Origin: Gemmatimonadota bacterium
Lineage (GTDB): Bacteria; Gemmatimonadota; Gemmatimonadetes; Palauibacterales; Palauibacteraceae
Reading direction: 5' to 3'
Assembly: GCA_022826685.1 (NCBI GenBank)
Contig: JAJDUL010000018.1
Span: 1 to 64,000, forward strand
Length of the DNA: 64,000 nt
Shown here: positions 32,917 to 42,593 of the stretch, piece after piece
How the letters are laid out: each line of letters starts with the position of its first letter
Numbering within the stretch: position 1 is the stretch's first letter
Notes under the pieces: generated by a model
What the model was told of the DNA's origin: nothing
Databases searched by the model: none
The model's input: only the letters and a program-made list of their open reading frames with translations
Made by a program: the position numbers and the translations under genes

Positions 32917-35229
32917 TCAGTCGGAGGGCGACGCGAAACCGCCGAGTTGCGCGAAGTGGTCTGCGCGCCTGTAGGCCCATTCCGCAGCCTCCAGGTTCCC
33001 GTGCAACTCCTCGGAAGCTCCCTGGAAGATGTGCGCCGTGTAGTAGGCGACGGGGATGTTTGATCTCGTGGAGGGATCCGGCCACTCGTCCCATGCCAGG
33101 ACGTCATCCACGAGGAACACGCCTTCCAGCAGTTCTCCGGTGCGGATCCGGTCGTTCCACGTCGGCAGCCCCGAGCCCCGGAAGTATTCGCCCAGATCGA
33201 CGAGTGCCTCGGATGCCTCGAGCGGACCGTCCACGAGTTTGAAGGCGAGCCCCTGCCGGACCAGGTGCGGCTGAAGCTGCCACCGGTCCCACAGGGGCCT
33301 CGCCGTGGACGCGAAGTACACCGGCCGGTCGTCCAGAGACTGCCGCGCGATCTGGAGGACGCGGATATCGGCTGGCGATAGAACGTCGCCTTCCCTCAGC
33401 GGACCCGTGATCCAGTCGGAAAGCCGATAGGTCGAGTCCTCGGATATGGACTGTCCCCGCGAGAGGGCATCGATCCCCGTATCGGATGGCGGAACGGCCG
33501 AACGCGTCGGTGGCGTCGCGGCCATCTCCGCGTACAGCTCCGCCGCCGTCTCCGGGTCGAACGGCCGCTGGCACACGATCGTCGTGGGGGCGTCCTCCGG
33601 CGACTCTCCCGGCCCGCACGGCGTCGTCAGCCGCCGCAGTTGCCGGTGGTACCAGTCCGTCCCCAGGTACGACTGCACGATGACGGTCACGTCGCGTCGG
33701 ATCCCCTCCACCTCCTGCAGATACCAGAGCGGGAAGGTGTCGTTGTCGCCGTAGGTGAAGAGCACGGCGTACGGTTCGACGGACTGCAGCATGTTGTACG
33801 CGAGGTTGCGCGCCGCGCGGTCCCCGCTCCGATCGGCCCGGGCGAAGTTGAAGAAGAAGGGGATGAGACCGAGCGCGAGGAGCGCCGCCGCCTTCCGGTG
33901 CCGGGGGCCGAACCCCGCCGGCACCCGGTCCGGATCGCGCGCCGGGGCAGATGCCGTCCACCGCCCCCACAGGGCGGCGAGTCCCAGTCCGGCGTAGATG
34001 CCCCATAACTGGAAGCCGATGATGAAGAAGTAGTCGCGTTCGCGGACCTCGTGGGCGTCTAGGAGCGGCGCCTCCTCCCAGTACATCGAGTAGCCGTACC
34101 TGAAGTTCAGGTAGTAGACGAGCAGCAGCGTGACGGTGAAGAAGAGCGTGCCCGCATAGACGAACGTCTTCCGGTCGCGCCTCAGGTGGGTCCACAGGCC
34201 GACGAGCGCGAGGAAGAGGAAGAGGATGCTCGCGGCGACCCGGGCGCCCGGCGGCAGGGAGCGGGCCCACTGCCAGTCGAAGTACTGCCAGTAGTTCGCG
34301 TACTGGGCGGCGAGCGGCGCCTGACGGAGCGTGACCGGGGTCGGGGCGTACTGGGCGCGGATCAGCGAGAGGGCGAGCGGCTCGCATGCCACGGCGAGCT
34401 TGCTCTGCCCGTAGGGGTCGTCGATCCGCCGCGGCGTGACGGCCGAGAGCAGCGTGGGACACTCCGGGTCCGCCTCGTCGATGACCGGGTTCTGCGCCGA
34501 GCGGATGGGGACGAAGAGGAACTGCAGCGAGTAGCCTACCGCGAGCAGCGCCACGGCGGGTCCCAGGACGCGCGGGTTCAGGGCGGCCCGCCAGCGGTGC
34601 ACCAGCACGAAGGCGGCCAGCGCCAGCGCCGGGAGCATCGACATCGTGTGGTTCGCCCACCCCAGCCCGAGCACGAGCGCGATGAGCAGGAGGAGGCGGT
34701 TGCCGCGCACCGTGTCCGCCCGGTCCATCCAGACCATGGCGAGGTAGCTCACCAGAGCCACCACGAACATCGAGAGGGGATAGACCTTCTCGTTGAGGTT
34801 CGACTGCGTCCAGACGGTGAAGGCGGTGGCTCCGATCCACACGGCGGCGATCGCGGCGACGAGCACCTCGTGCCGGTTCTCGCGGAAGCGCCCGACGATG
34901 CGGACGACGGCCAGGAACCAGAAGAAGCTCGCCCCGGCGGAGAGGGTGGCGCCGAGCGCGTTGATCCGCAGCGCGACGGGGAGGCCCGTGAACCCGGTCA
35001 GGAGGTCCCACGCGCGGCCGACGACGACGAAGAGCGGGTTCCCCGGCGGGTGGGGGAGCCCGAGGATGTGCGCCGTGGTCACGTACTCCGACGCGTCCCA
35101 GAACCCGACCGTCGGAGCGAGCGTCAGGAGATAGAGAACCCAGATCGCGGACGCGGTCAGCAGCCCCCAGGCCCGCAGCGTCAGCCGGCCAACCTTCTCC
35201 CGCTCCACGTCAGTGTTGTGTCGCGACAT
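32917..35229 (-). CDS. DUF2723 polytopic membrane protein (TMEM260-like), paralogue A
   Basis: The protein has 770 residues. The first half has about 10 helices and the DUF2723 hallmark 'FWDASEYVTTAHILGLPHPP' followed by 'GNPLFVVVGRAWDLLTG'. 'WTQSNLNEKVYPLSMFVVAL' and 'LGLGWANHTMSMLPALAL' follow. After 'EVRERDYFFIIGFQLWGIYA' comes a soluble C-terminal region with 'FTYGDNDTFPLWYLQEVEGI'. DUF2723 belongs to the GT-C-like superfamily. Human TMEM260 is a protein O-mannosyltransferase, and bacterial homologues are uncharacterised to my knowledge. A sugar-transfer role is inference. The gene sits 5 bp after a close paralogue. Confidence 0.85.
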   Translation of the reverse strand: MSRHNTDVEREKVGRLTLRAWGLLTASAIWVLYLLTLAPTVGFWDASEYVTTAHILGLPHPPGNPLFVVVGRAWDLLTGFTGLPVALRINALGATLSAGASFFWFLAVVRIVGRFRENRHEVLVAAIAAVWIGATAFTVWTQSNLNEKVYPLSMFVVALVSYLAMVWMDRADTVRGNRLLLLIALVLGLGWANHTMSMLPALALAAFVLVHRWRAALNPRVLGPAVALLAVGYSLQFLFVPIRSAQNPVIDEADPECPTLLSAVTPRRIDDPYGQSKLAVACEPLALSLIRAQYAPTPVTLRQAPLAAQYANYWQYFDWQWARSLPPGARVAASILFLFLALVGLWTHLRRDRKTFVYAGTLFFTVTLLLVYYLNFRYGYSMYWEEAPLLDAHEVRERDYFFIIGFQLWGIYAGLGLAALWGRWTASAPARDPDRVPAGFGPRHRKAAALLALGLIPFFFNFARADRSGDRAARNLAYNMLQSVEPYAVLFTYGDNDTFPLWYLQEVEGIRRDVTVIVQSYLGTDWYHRQLRRLTTPCGPGESPEDAPTTIVCQRPFDPETAAELYAEMAATPPTRSAVPPSDTGIDALSRGQSISEDSTYRLSDWITGPLREGDVLSPADIRVLQIARQSLDDRPVYFASTARPLWDRWQLQPHLVRQGLAFKLVDGPLEASEALVDLGEYFRGSGLPTWNDRIRTGELLEGVFLVDDVLAWDEWPDPSTRSNIPVAYYTAHIFQGASEELHGNLEAAEWAYRRADHFAQLGGFASPSD

Positions 35230-35234
35230 CACGC

Positions 35235-37562
35235 TCAGTTGGCGGGCGCACCGAGGCCCGCAAGGAACCCGAAACGGTCCGCGCGCTGGTACGCACGCTC
35301 GGCGGCTTCCACGTCGCCCAGGTGTTCCTCCGTCATCCCCTGCAGGTAGTACGCGAGGTAGTACTGGGCCGGGATGCTCGACTGCGTGGACGGCTCGGGC
35401 CACTCCTCCCATCCGAGCACGTCTTCGACCTCGAACACCTCCCACAGCAGTTCCGCCGTGCGCACCCGGTCGTTCCACGTCGGCGAAATCGTGTTCGGCA
35501 TGTACTCGCGCAGGTCCACGAGGTCGGCCGTCGCCTCGAGCGGCGCGTCCACGAGCTTGAAGGCGAGTCCGTGCCGGACGAGGTGCGGCTGCAGCCCCCA
35601 CTTCCCGTACACGGGCGGGGCGGTCGCCGCGAAGTAGACCGGCCGGTCCCCAAGCGACTGCTGCATGATGTGGAAGACGAGGATGTCGGGGTACAGAATC
35701 GAGTCCCCGCCGCGCACCGTCGCCGTCACCGCGTTCGAGACCCGGAACGCCGTGTCACGGGCGACCGCGATCCCCGGCGTGAGCCCGTCGATCTGCGCGT
35801 CGTTCAGGGCGATGATCGAGCGCGAGGGCGGGGTCGCTTCCGCGTCGGCATAGGGGGCGGCCGCGTTCGCCGCGTCGAACGGCCGCTGGCACACGACGGT
35901 CGTCGGGGAATCCGCCGCGGACACGCCCGGCTCGCACGGCGTCGTCAGCGACCGCAACTGCTTCGGATACCAGTCCGTGCCGAGGTAGGAGTGGACGATG
36001 ACGGTCACGTCGCGCCGAATCCCCTCCACCTCCTGCAGATACCAGAGCGGGAAGGTGTCGTTGTCCCCGTTCGTGAACAGCACGGCGTACGGTTCGACCG
36101 ACTGCAGGATGTTGTACGCCCAGTCGCGGGCCGCGCTGTCCTCCGTCCGGTCCGCGCGCGCGAAGTTGAACAGGAAGGGCACGAGCGCAACGGCGAGGAT
36201 CGGCGCCGCCCTTCGGTGCCGCGCGCTGAACCCGGCCGGGCGGTCCTCCGGAAGACTCGTCCGGTCCGGGGGCACCGCGCTCCTCCGTCGGTCCGGGACG
36301 GACCAGTTGCCCCACAGCGCGACGAGCCCCAGCCCGGCGTAGATGCCCCACAACTGGAAGCCGATGATGTAGAAGTAGTCCCGCTCCCGGACCTCGTGCT
36401 GGAGGATGTTCGGCACCTCCTCCAGGTAGAGGGAGTAGCCGTGCTTGAAATTCAGGTAGTAGACGAGAAGCAGGGTGACCGTGAAGAAGAGGGTGCCCGC
36501 GTAGACGAAGGTCTTCCGGTCGCTCCGGAAGTGGGTCCACAGACCGAGGAGCGCGAGGAAGAGGAAGATCATGCTGACGGCGACCCGGCCGCCCGGCGGC
36601 AGCGAGCGCGCCCACTGCCAGTCGAAGTACTGCCAGTAGTTCGCGTACTGGCGGTGAAGCGGAGCCTGGCGCTGCGTGACCGGCCCCGGGCCGTACTGAT
36701 CGCGGATGAGCGACAGCGCGAGCGGCTCGCACGCCACCGAGATCTTGCTGTTCCCGAAGCGGTCGTCGATCACGCTCGGGGTGACGGCCGAGAGGAGCGT
36801 CGGACACTCCGGGTCCGCCTCGTCGATGATCGGGTTCTGCGCCGAGCGGATGGGGACGAAGAGGAGCTGCACCGAGTAGCCGACCGCGAAGAGCGCGACG
36901 CCAAGCCCGAGGACGCGCGGGTTCAGCGCGGCCCGCCAGCGGTGCAGGAGGACGAAGAGCGCGAGCGCCGGCCCCGGCAGCAGCGACATCGTGTGGTTCG
37001 ACCAGCCAAGGCCGAGCAGGAGCGCGATGAGCACGAGCAGCCGGTTCCCGCGCGCCGTGTCCGCCTCGTCCACCCACACCATCGTCAGGTAGCTCACGAG
37101 CGAGACGATGAAGAGGGAGAGCGTGTAGACCTTCTCGTTCAGATTCGACTGGGTCCAGACGGTGAAGGCGGTCGCCCCGATCCAGACCGCGACCATCGAG
37201 GCCACGAGGATCTCGTGCCGGTTCTCGCGGAAGTGCGCGACCATGCGCGCCACGGCGAGGAAGGAGAAGAAGCTCGCCCCCGCGGAGAGCGTCGCACTGA
37301 GCACGTTGATGCGGAGCGCGACGGGGAGGCCGGTGAAGCCGAGCAGCAGATCCCACACGCGGCCCACGAGGACGAAGAACGGGTTCCCCGGCGGGTGCGG
37401 CAGCCCGAGGATGTGCGCCGTGGTCACGTACTCCGACGTGTCCCAGAACCCGGTGGTCGGCGCGATCGTGAGCAGATAGAGGGACCAGACGGCGAGGGCC
37501 GTCACCAGCCCCCACAGACGCAGCGTCAGCGGACCGATCTTCTCGCGCTCGATACCGTTCAT
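35235..37562 (-). CDS. DUF2723 polytopic membrane protein (TMEM260-like), paralogue B
   Basis: The protein has 775 residues, closely similar to its neighbour over the whole length. Compare 'FWDTSEYVTTAHILGLPHPP', 'WTQSNLNEKVYTLSLFIVSL' and 'HEVRERDYFYIIGFQLWGIY' with the matching segments of paralogue A. Divergence is concentrated in the loop near 'VPDRRRSAVPPDRTSLPEDR' (an insertion relative to A) and in the C-terminal 200 residues. A tandem duplication is the simplest explanation. If these are glycosyltransferases, the pair may differ in acceptor. The upstream 145 bp to the beta-propeller array shows no clear promoter. Confidence 0.85.
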   Translation of the reverse strand: MNGIEREKIGPLTLRLWGLVTALAVWSLYLLTIAPTTGFWDTSEYVTTAHILGLPHPPGNPFFVLVGRVWDLLLGFTGLPVALRINVLSATLSAGASFFSFLAVARMVAHFRENRHEILVASMVAVWIGATAFTVWTQSNLNEKVYTLSLFIVSLVSYLTMVWVDEADTARGNRLLVLIALLLGLGWSNHTMSLLPGPALALFVLLHRWRAALNPRVLGLGVALFAVGYSVQLLFVPIRSAQNPIIDEADPECPTLLSAVTPSVIDDRFGNSKISVACEPLALSLIRDQYGPGPVTQRQAPLHRQYANYWQYFDWQWARSLPPGGRVAVSMIFLFLALLGLWTHFRSDRKTFVYAGTLFFTVTLLLVYYLNFKHGYSLYLEEVPNILQHEVRERDYFYIIGFQLWGIYAGLGLVALWGNWSVPDRRRSAVPPDRTSLPEDRPAGFSARHRRAAPILAVALVPFLFNFARADRTEDSAARDWAYNILQSVEPYAVLFTNGDNDTFPLWYLQEVEGIRRDVTVIVHSYLGTDWYPKQLRSLTTPCEPGVSAADSPTTVVCQRPFDAANAAAPYADAEATPPSRSIIALNDAQIDGLTPGIAVARDTAFRVSNAVTATVRGGDSILYPDILVFHIMQQSLGDRPVYFAATAPPVYGKWGLQPHLVRHGLAFKLVDAPLEATADLVDLREYMPNTISPTWNDRVRTAELLWEVFEVEDVLGWEEWPEPSTQSSIPAQYYLAYYLQGMTEEHLGDVEAAERAYQRADRFGFLAGLGAPAN

Positions 37563-37707
37563 TACGCCCCTGCTACGCCGCTCCGTTCACGAAGTTCGCG
37601 TGGAAGGTGCTACCGGAAGCCCAGCGGGCCCCACGGAGATGGGGCGGGGCTGTCTGCGCGCCGAAACTAGCCCCCGGCCGCAACGGGAGCGAGCGGCCGC
37701 CGGGCGT

Positions 37708-38946
37708 TCAGCCGTCGGATCGGTCAAGCGGCCACAGTTGGACGTACTCGATTCCGAGGTCGTCGGACACTCGACCCAAAACGTAGTCTTCGCCGATCTC
37801 GAAGATCGTCAGATCCGGGGGAAGCTCGACGAGACCCAGTACGCGGCCGGTCGGATCGAAGACCGTCCACGCGGGGGCCTGTTCGCCGGGCAGCCGGTAG
37901 TCCTCCACCCACAGGAAGCCGAGGGCGTCCGCCAGGACCCGGTCGAAGGCGGGGAAGGCTTCCGGCAGCGGCATTTCCTCAAGGTCGGCCAGCGCCTCCG
38001 CGCGTTCCTGCTCGGTGCGGTCCGCATAAAGCTCGGCGAGATGGGCGTCGCGGTCGGCCCGGGTCGGCCCCCGAGCGTCGTGCTCGCGGCGCACGATCCG
38101 CGCCAGCGCACCGTCCGTCGTGTAGGCCCGGATTTCGTAGTGATCGTTGGAGCCGACGATGATGAGATTCCCCCAGACGCGGGCGATGCCCGAACGGCTG
38201 AAGGCCTGTGGGTACGGGCGCATCCCCCGGTCGTCGTCGATGATGTACCGCTCGTGGCCCGGATACGGCCCGAGCGCCGCATGCAGGTGGCCGGTCGGCG
38301 TCACGATGCCGTATTCGACGTCCATACGCACCGTTCCGGTCCCCATGGTGCCGGCAACGAACTGGTCCATGGTCCGGAGGAGCATTTGTCCGTCTGGAAG
38401 TGCGCCGATGAGGGCGTAGAACGGATCTTCCAGCACGAACGTGCGGCCGTGCACGCCGTGTGTATCGAAGATCGACATCCTCCTCGCAAACGCGTCCGAC
38501 CCCGCAATCGAATCGCCGGGCCACGGTTCGACGCTATAGGGAGCGGCGAAGTCGCCGAACTCGCCCGGCCCTTCCCCTCGTCCACCCCACGAGGCGAGGT
38601 GGGTGCCCGACGCGTCGAACACGCGCAGTTCGCCGGATCCCGCGTTGGCGACGACGATCCTGCCGTCCTCAAGCCTTGCGGCGTCCATGACCTGGTACAA
38701 CTCGTACGCCGGGGCGGCCTCGAAGGCGCCGATCGAGAGGGTGGGCTCCGCGCCGACCCGCCAACCGAGCCGCGTGTCCGCGGCAGGCTGTTCGTTCTCG
38801 ACGATCGTGACGCCCGAGCTGTCGCGCACAACGGACTCGAGTCCCGCACTCCCATCCTCGGCGTCGGCGCACGCCGCAACGGCACACGTCGCGGCGGCGC
38901 CGGCCAGAATGCACATCCGCGACGGAGCGGGGCAGCGGACCCTCAT
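37708..38946 (-). CDS. Six-bladed beta-propeller lipoprotein (array member 1)
   Basis: The protein has 412 residues. The lipobox is 'TCAVAACAD'. The mature N-terminus carries 'SVVRDSSGVTIVENE' and 'RLGWRVGAEPTLSIGAF'. The blade motif 'FDASGTHLASWGGRGEGPGE' is the NHL/6-bladed propeller mark. The C-terminal blade reads 'VFDPTGRVLGLVELPPDLTI' then 'LGIEYVQLWPLDRSDG'. Members 1, 2 and 4 form one close subfamily. Its ATG overlaps the stop of member 2 by four bases. The role is unknown, and such surface propellers usually bind peptides or glycans. Confidence 0.85.
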   Translation of the reverse strand: MRVRCPAPSRMCILAGAAATCAVAACADAEDGSAGLESVVRDSSGVTIVENEQPAADTRLGWRVGAEPTLSIGAFEAAPAYELYQVMDAARLEDGRIVVANAGSGELRVFDASGTHLASWGGRGEGPGEFGDFAAPYSVEPWPGDSIAGSDAFARRMSIFDTHGVHGRTFVLEDPFYALIGALPDGQMLLRTMDQFVAGTMGTGTVRMDVEYGIVTPTGHLHAALGPYPGHERYIIDDDRGMRPYPQAFSRSGIARVWGNLIIVGSNDHYEIRAYTTDGALARIVRREHDARGPTRADRDAHLAELYADRTEQERAEALADLEEMPLPEAFPAFDRVLADALGFLWVEDYRLPGEQAPAWTVFDPTGRVLGLVELPPDLTIFEIGEDYVLGRVSDDLGIEYVQLWPLDRSDG

Positions 38947-40157
38947 GGGTCGGAGCGGTCGAGCAGCCACAGTTGGACGTACTCGATTCCGAGTTCGTCG
39001 TATGCGCCGCCCAGAAGGTAGTCGGGGCCGATCTCGAAGATGCGCAGACCCGGCGGGGTCTCCAGGAAACCGAGGACCCGGCCCGCAGGGTCGAACACGG
39101 TCCAGACCCGGTCCGTCTCGCCCGGCTGCCGGTATTCCTCGACCCAGAGATGCTCCAGTTCGTCCACCCGGATGCTGTTGAAGGCGGGGAAGGCATCCGT
39201 CAGCGGCATGTCGGCGACTTCGGCCAGCGCGGCGGACCGGTCCGCGCCGGACAGGTTCTCGTACCGCCGGGCGAAGTAGGCGTCGAGATCCGCGCGGGTG
39301 GGGCGCCGAGCCTCATGGCCGCGCCGCACGATCCTCGCCAGCCCGCCATCCGTGTCATGGGCCCGGAACTCGTAGCGGTCGTTCGTGCCAATCAAGATGA
39401 GGTCCCCCCACGCGGCGTAGATGGGGTCGCGGCTGAAGGGGTGCGGCCGGACGGACATGTCTTCGGCAGTGGCGGACCATTCGCTGCCCGGATGCGTGCC
39501 GAGCGTCGAACGCAGGCCGCCGTCCGGTTCGACGATGCCGTACTCCACGTTCCGGCGCGACACTCCGTCCGGGAACTCGCCGCCGGCGAAGCTGAAACCG
39601 GATGAGGACACGACGAACAGCCTTCCGTCCGGCAGGACTCCAGCCAGGCGCTGGTAGGGATCGGGCAGCCGGGACGTGCGGCCGTGCTCTCCGTTCGCGT
39701 CGAAGACGGAGAACCTTCGCGCGCCCGTGTCCGATGCCGAGATGGAATCGCCGGGCCAGCCCCCGACGCCGGAGGGGCCCCCAAGGCTGAACTCCCCGGG
39801 CCCGTCGCCCTGCCCTCCCCAGGATTGCAGATGAGTCCCGGACCTGTCGAACGCCCGCACTTCACCGGAGCCCGCGTTCGCGACCAAGATCCTTCCGTCC
39901 GGCAGCCGGGTCGCGTCCGCAACCCGAAACAGCTCGTACGCAGGATCGGCCTCGACCGCGCCGATCGAGAGGGCGGGCTCCGCACCGATCCGCCAACCGA
40001 GCCGCGAATCCGCCGCGGGCTCCTCGTTCTCGACGATCATCGCGCCCGCGCTGTCCCGCACGACCGATTGAAGACCCGCGTCCAAGCCCCGGACGCTCCC
40101 GCCAGCGGCGAAGGAGGCCGCAGCCCCGAACAATCCGGCGAGAATCAAGTTTCGCAT
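38943..40157 (-). CDS. Six-bladed beta-propeller exported protein (array member 2)
   Basis: The protein has 404 residues. The signal peptide 'LILAGLFGAAASFAAGG' has no lipobox Cys, unlike most of its array neighbours, so it is probably periplasmic. 'LQSVVRDSAGAMIVENEEPA' and 'GWRIGAEPALSIGAVEADPA' match member 1 closely. The blade motif is 'SWGGQGDGPGEFSLGG', and the terminal blade is 'VFDPAGRVLGFLETPPGLRI' and 'ELGIEYVQLWLLDRSDP'. It is followed with four-base overlap by member 1. The change from lipoprotein to soluble form within a duplicated array is notable. Function unknown. Confidence 0.83.
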   Translation of the reverse strand: MRNLILAGLFGAAASFAAGGSVRGLDAGLQSVVRDSAGAMIVENEEPAADSRLGWRIGAEPALSIGAVEADPAYELFRVADATRLPDGRILVANAGSGEVRAFDRSGTHLQSWGGQGDGPGEFSLGGPSGVGGWPGDSISASDTGARRFSVFDANGEHGRTSRLPDPYQRLAGVLPDGRLFVVSSSGFSFAGGEFPDGVSRRNVEYGIVEPDGGLRSTLGTHPGSEWSATAEDMSVRPHPFSRDPIYAAWGDLILIGTNDRYEFRAHDTDGGLARIVRRGHEARRPTRADLDAYFARRYENLSGADRSAALAEVADMPLTDAFPAFNSIRVDELEHLWVEEYRQPGETDRVWTVFDPAGRVLGFLETPPGLRIFEIGPDYLLGGAYDELGIEYVQLWLLDRSDP

Positions 40158-40189
40158 GGTCCTACGCTCCGGCTCCCGGGGGTCGCACG

Positions 40190-41317
40190 TCAACCTCGAC
40201 GGGTGAAGCGGACGCGCGCGGCGCGCCACACGTCGAGAGAGTCGCGCGTCGTGCCGTAGAGGGTCGACTCGGTGACCCAGGGGGACCCGACGGGGTGGCT
40301 GACGCGGCGCGGCCAGCGGTATCGCGCCACCAGCGTGCCCTCGCGGTAGACGTCGGCCTCGCGCATGTCCTGCCCGTCGACCCCCGTCTTCTCCACCCAC
40401 AGCCGGCCTCCGCGATCGAAGAAGAGTTCGGCGAGGACCGGCTTGCGATCGGGGATGCCGAACGGGTGTTCCCTCAGATCGAATCGCTCCTTCTCCTGGT
40501 CGATACGGGCCTGCGCGCCGTCGCGTTCGTCCGGGCTCAACTCCGGTCCCTGCAGCGGCACCTGAATCAGCGACGTGCTTCCGTCGGGATGGTGCAGCGT
40601 GACGGCATACGCGGAACTAACCGCCGTGGCCCACCAGCCGCCCGACCCGTGCCCGTGAATCCACAGCGGGCCGAAGGGCTGGTAAAGGAAGAATGTGGCG
40701 GCCTGATCCCCCACCTTGATGTCGACCGGGCTGAAGCCCGTGGCCTGCTCCTCTTCCGTCGCCATTGGAACCGTATCCACCGCCATGCCCGGCCCCAGGT
40801 GGAAACGCGTGAACCGGGTGTCGCCAGCCGCCATCCCGAGATCGACGAGCCGGCCCTCCGCGTCGAAGGTCACCGGAGCGATCAGGTTGAAGGAGGCGTT
40901 CATGCTCCTGACGCTGCGCGCGTACTCCGCGCCGTCGTCGAGTCTGAACGCGCTGTAGCGGACGTTCTCCCGCACCCACAGGAGGCCATCGGGCCCGAAG
41001 GTCATGCAGCAGGGGTTCGTCAGTTCGCCGGGCCCCTCCCCCTGCCGGCCGAAGCGGAAGGCGAAGCGGCCGTCCGGTTCGAACACCCGCACCTCGTGCG
41101 TCTGATAGTCCGCCACGATCACCCGTCCGCGGTCGTCCTCCACGACGGAGCCGATGGTCGTGAACAGGTAGGGATCCTCCCCCTCGACCTCACCGATCTC
41201 CAGGTCGACCGCCCCCTCGAAAACGGATATCTCGGGAGGCGGGGCGGGGGCGCCGCCGTCGACACACCCGGCGGCTCCCAGGATCAGACCGAGCGCGACC
41301 GGGATGCCGGACTTCAC
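40190..41317 (-). CDS. Beta-propeller lipoprotein, divergent (array member 3)
   Basis: The protein has 375 residues. GTG 41317 overlaps the upstream stop by four bases. The lipobox is 'LGLILGAAGCVDGG'. It lacks the RDSAGV segment but keeps 'VRVFEPDGRFAFRFGRQGEG' followed by PGEL, the blade mark. 'CCMTFGPDGLLWVRENVRYS' and 'PVLAELFFDRGGRLWVEKTG' are further blades. It clearly belongs to the same fold, but pairs poorly with members 1, 2 and 4, so it may have a different ligand. It sits inside the array with the same orientation and coupling. Function unknown. Confidence 0.8.
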   Translation of the reverse strand: MKSGIPVALGLILGAAGCVDGGAPAPPPEISVFEGAVDLEIGEVEGEDPYLFTTIGSVVEDDRGRVIVADYQTHEVRVFEPDGRFAFRFGRQGEGPGELTNPCCMTFGPDGLLWVRENVRYSAFRLDDGAEYARSVRSMNASFNLIAPVTFDAEGRLVDLGMAAGDTRFTRFHLGPGMAVDTVPMATEEEQATGFSPVDIKVGDQAATFFLYQPFGPLWIHGHGSGGWWATAVSSAYAVTLHHPDGSTSLIQVPLQGPELSPDERDGAQARIDQEKERFDLREHPFGIPDRKPVLAELFFDRGGRLWVEKTGVDGQDMREADVYREGTLVARYRWPRRVSHPVGSPWVTESTLYGTTRDSLDVWRAARVRFTRRG

Positions 41318-42522
41318 GAACCGGAACGGTCGAGGGGCCAGGACTCTACGTACTCGATATCGAGTTCGTCGTCCCGCGTGCCGAGGATGTAGTCCTCGCC
41401 AATCTCCGTGACGTCGAAGCTCCCGGGCATCTCGACCAGGCCGAGGACGCGTCCCTCCGGGTCGAATACGGTCCACAGCCGGTGCTCTTCCCCAGGCAGC
41501 CGGTACTCCTCGACCCAAAGGTGCCCGAGACGGTCGACGAACACCCCGTTGAAGGCGGGGAACGCCTCGACGAGCGGCATGTCCGCAACCGCGTCGAGCG
41601 CCTCGGGCCGGTCGGGGTTCTGGCGGGCGACGTAGTCACGCAGGTCGGCCCGGGTTGGAGCGCGGGCCTCGTGGTCGCGACGGACGATCCTCGCCAGCGA
41701 CCCGTCCGCGCGATATCCGCGGATCTCATAGCGGTCGTTCGTGGTGATGACGATCAGGTCACCCCATGCGAACGCGAACGCGCGGCGAGCGAACGGGTAG
41801 GCCCGGGGAAACGTCCTCTCGGCGGTAGTGGCGACGTACAGTTCCGATCCGGGGTACGCGCCCAGGTCCAGGTGTACGCTCCCGTCCGCCTCCAGAATCC
41901 CGTATTCGAGGTCCGGGCGCGTGAGTTCCGACGTGCCCGGCGTGCCGCCCGAGTACGACGTGAGAGTCTGGGCCAGGATCCTCCCGTCCGGAAGCTGGCC
42001 GACCGCGCTCTGGTAGCGGCCCTGCAGCCTGAAGGCGCGACCGAACGTTCCGCGCGCGGAGAAGACGGACAGCCGGCGCTGGAACGGCTCCCTGGCCATC
42101 AGCGAATCGCCCGCCCACCGCTCCAGACTCGCCGGAGCCATGGCGCCGAATTCGCCCGGACCGTCGCCTTGGCCTCCCCACGACTCGAGGTGGACGCCGT
42201 CGGAGTCGAAGACGCGGAGTTCGCCGGAACCCGCGTTGGCGACCACGATCCGCCCGTCGGAAAGCCGCATCGCGTCGTAGGCGCGGAAGAGTTCGTACGC
42301 CGGATCGCCCGCCGGCGACCCGATCGTCACCGGCGCGTCCCCGACCCGCCATCCCAGCCGCGAATCGATTGCGGGGCGCTCGTTCTCGACGATCGTGACC
42401 CCGGCGCTGTCGCGGACGACGCTCCGCAGCCCCCCACCGCCATCCCCGCCCCCGTCACCGCCACCCGCGCACGCCGACCCCACCATACCCGCGAGGAGGG
42501 CCGTCAGAGTTCTCCCGCCCAT
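41314..42522 (-). CDS. Six-bladed beta-propeller lipoprotein (array member 4)
   Basis: The protein has 402 residues. A GGGGGAGAG ribosome site precedes the ATG. The signal ends at the lipobox 'GMVGSACAGGG', followed by a Gly/Asp-rich linker. 'LRSVVRDSAGVTIVENERPA' and 'SWGGQGDGPGEFGAM' match members 1 and 2, as does the last blade 'VFDPEGRVLGLVEMPGSFDV'. Its upstream region carries one copy of a 70-bp direct repeat shared with member 6. The mid-blades ('RPDLEYGILEADGSVHLDLG') differ most from the paralogues, a sign of diversifying ligand surface or drift. Function unknown. Confidence 0.84.
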   Translation of the reverse strand: MGGRTLTALLAGMVGSACAGGGDGGGDGGGGLRSVVRDSAGVTIVENERPAIDSRLGWRVGDAPVTIGSPAGDPAYELFRAYDAMRLSDGRIVVANAGSGELRVFDSDGVHLESWGGQGDGPGEFGAMAPASLERWAGDSLMAREPFQRRLSVFSARGTFGRAFRLQGRYQSAVGQLPDGRILAQTLTSYSGGTPGTSELTRPDLEYGILEADGSVHLDLGAYPGSELYVATTAERTFPRAYPFARRAFAFAWGDLIVITTNDRYEIRGYRADGSLARIVRRDHEARAPTRADLRDYVARQNPDRPEALDAVADMPLVEAFPAFNGVFVDRLGHLWVEEYRLPGEEHRLWTVFDPEGRVLGLVEMPGSFDVTEIGEDYILGTRDDELDIEYVESWPLDRSGS

Positions 42523-42523
42523 T

Positions 42524-42593
42524 ACTCTCCCCCATTGGCTCGGTTCAATCGCACCGAACCGGGGACACGATCAGCGGCGGGTTGGTTGTGCGG
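42524..42593. repeat. Direct repeat copy A at a propeller gene junction
   Basis: This copy spans the 5' flank of array member 4 and the last codons plus stop of member 5. Its most conserved part, 42554-42593, is nearly identical to 44953-44993. It also contains the inverted repeat CGGTTC/GAACCG. Confidence 0.75.

Noticed and set aside
34186-37670. Long plus-strand ORFs opposite the DUF2723 pair
   Set aside because: They are rich in Arg, Glu and His from antisense reading of membrane-protein codons. The minus-strand proteins are clear paralogues.
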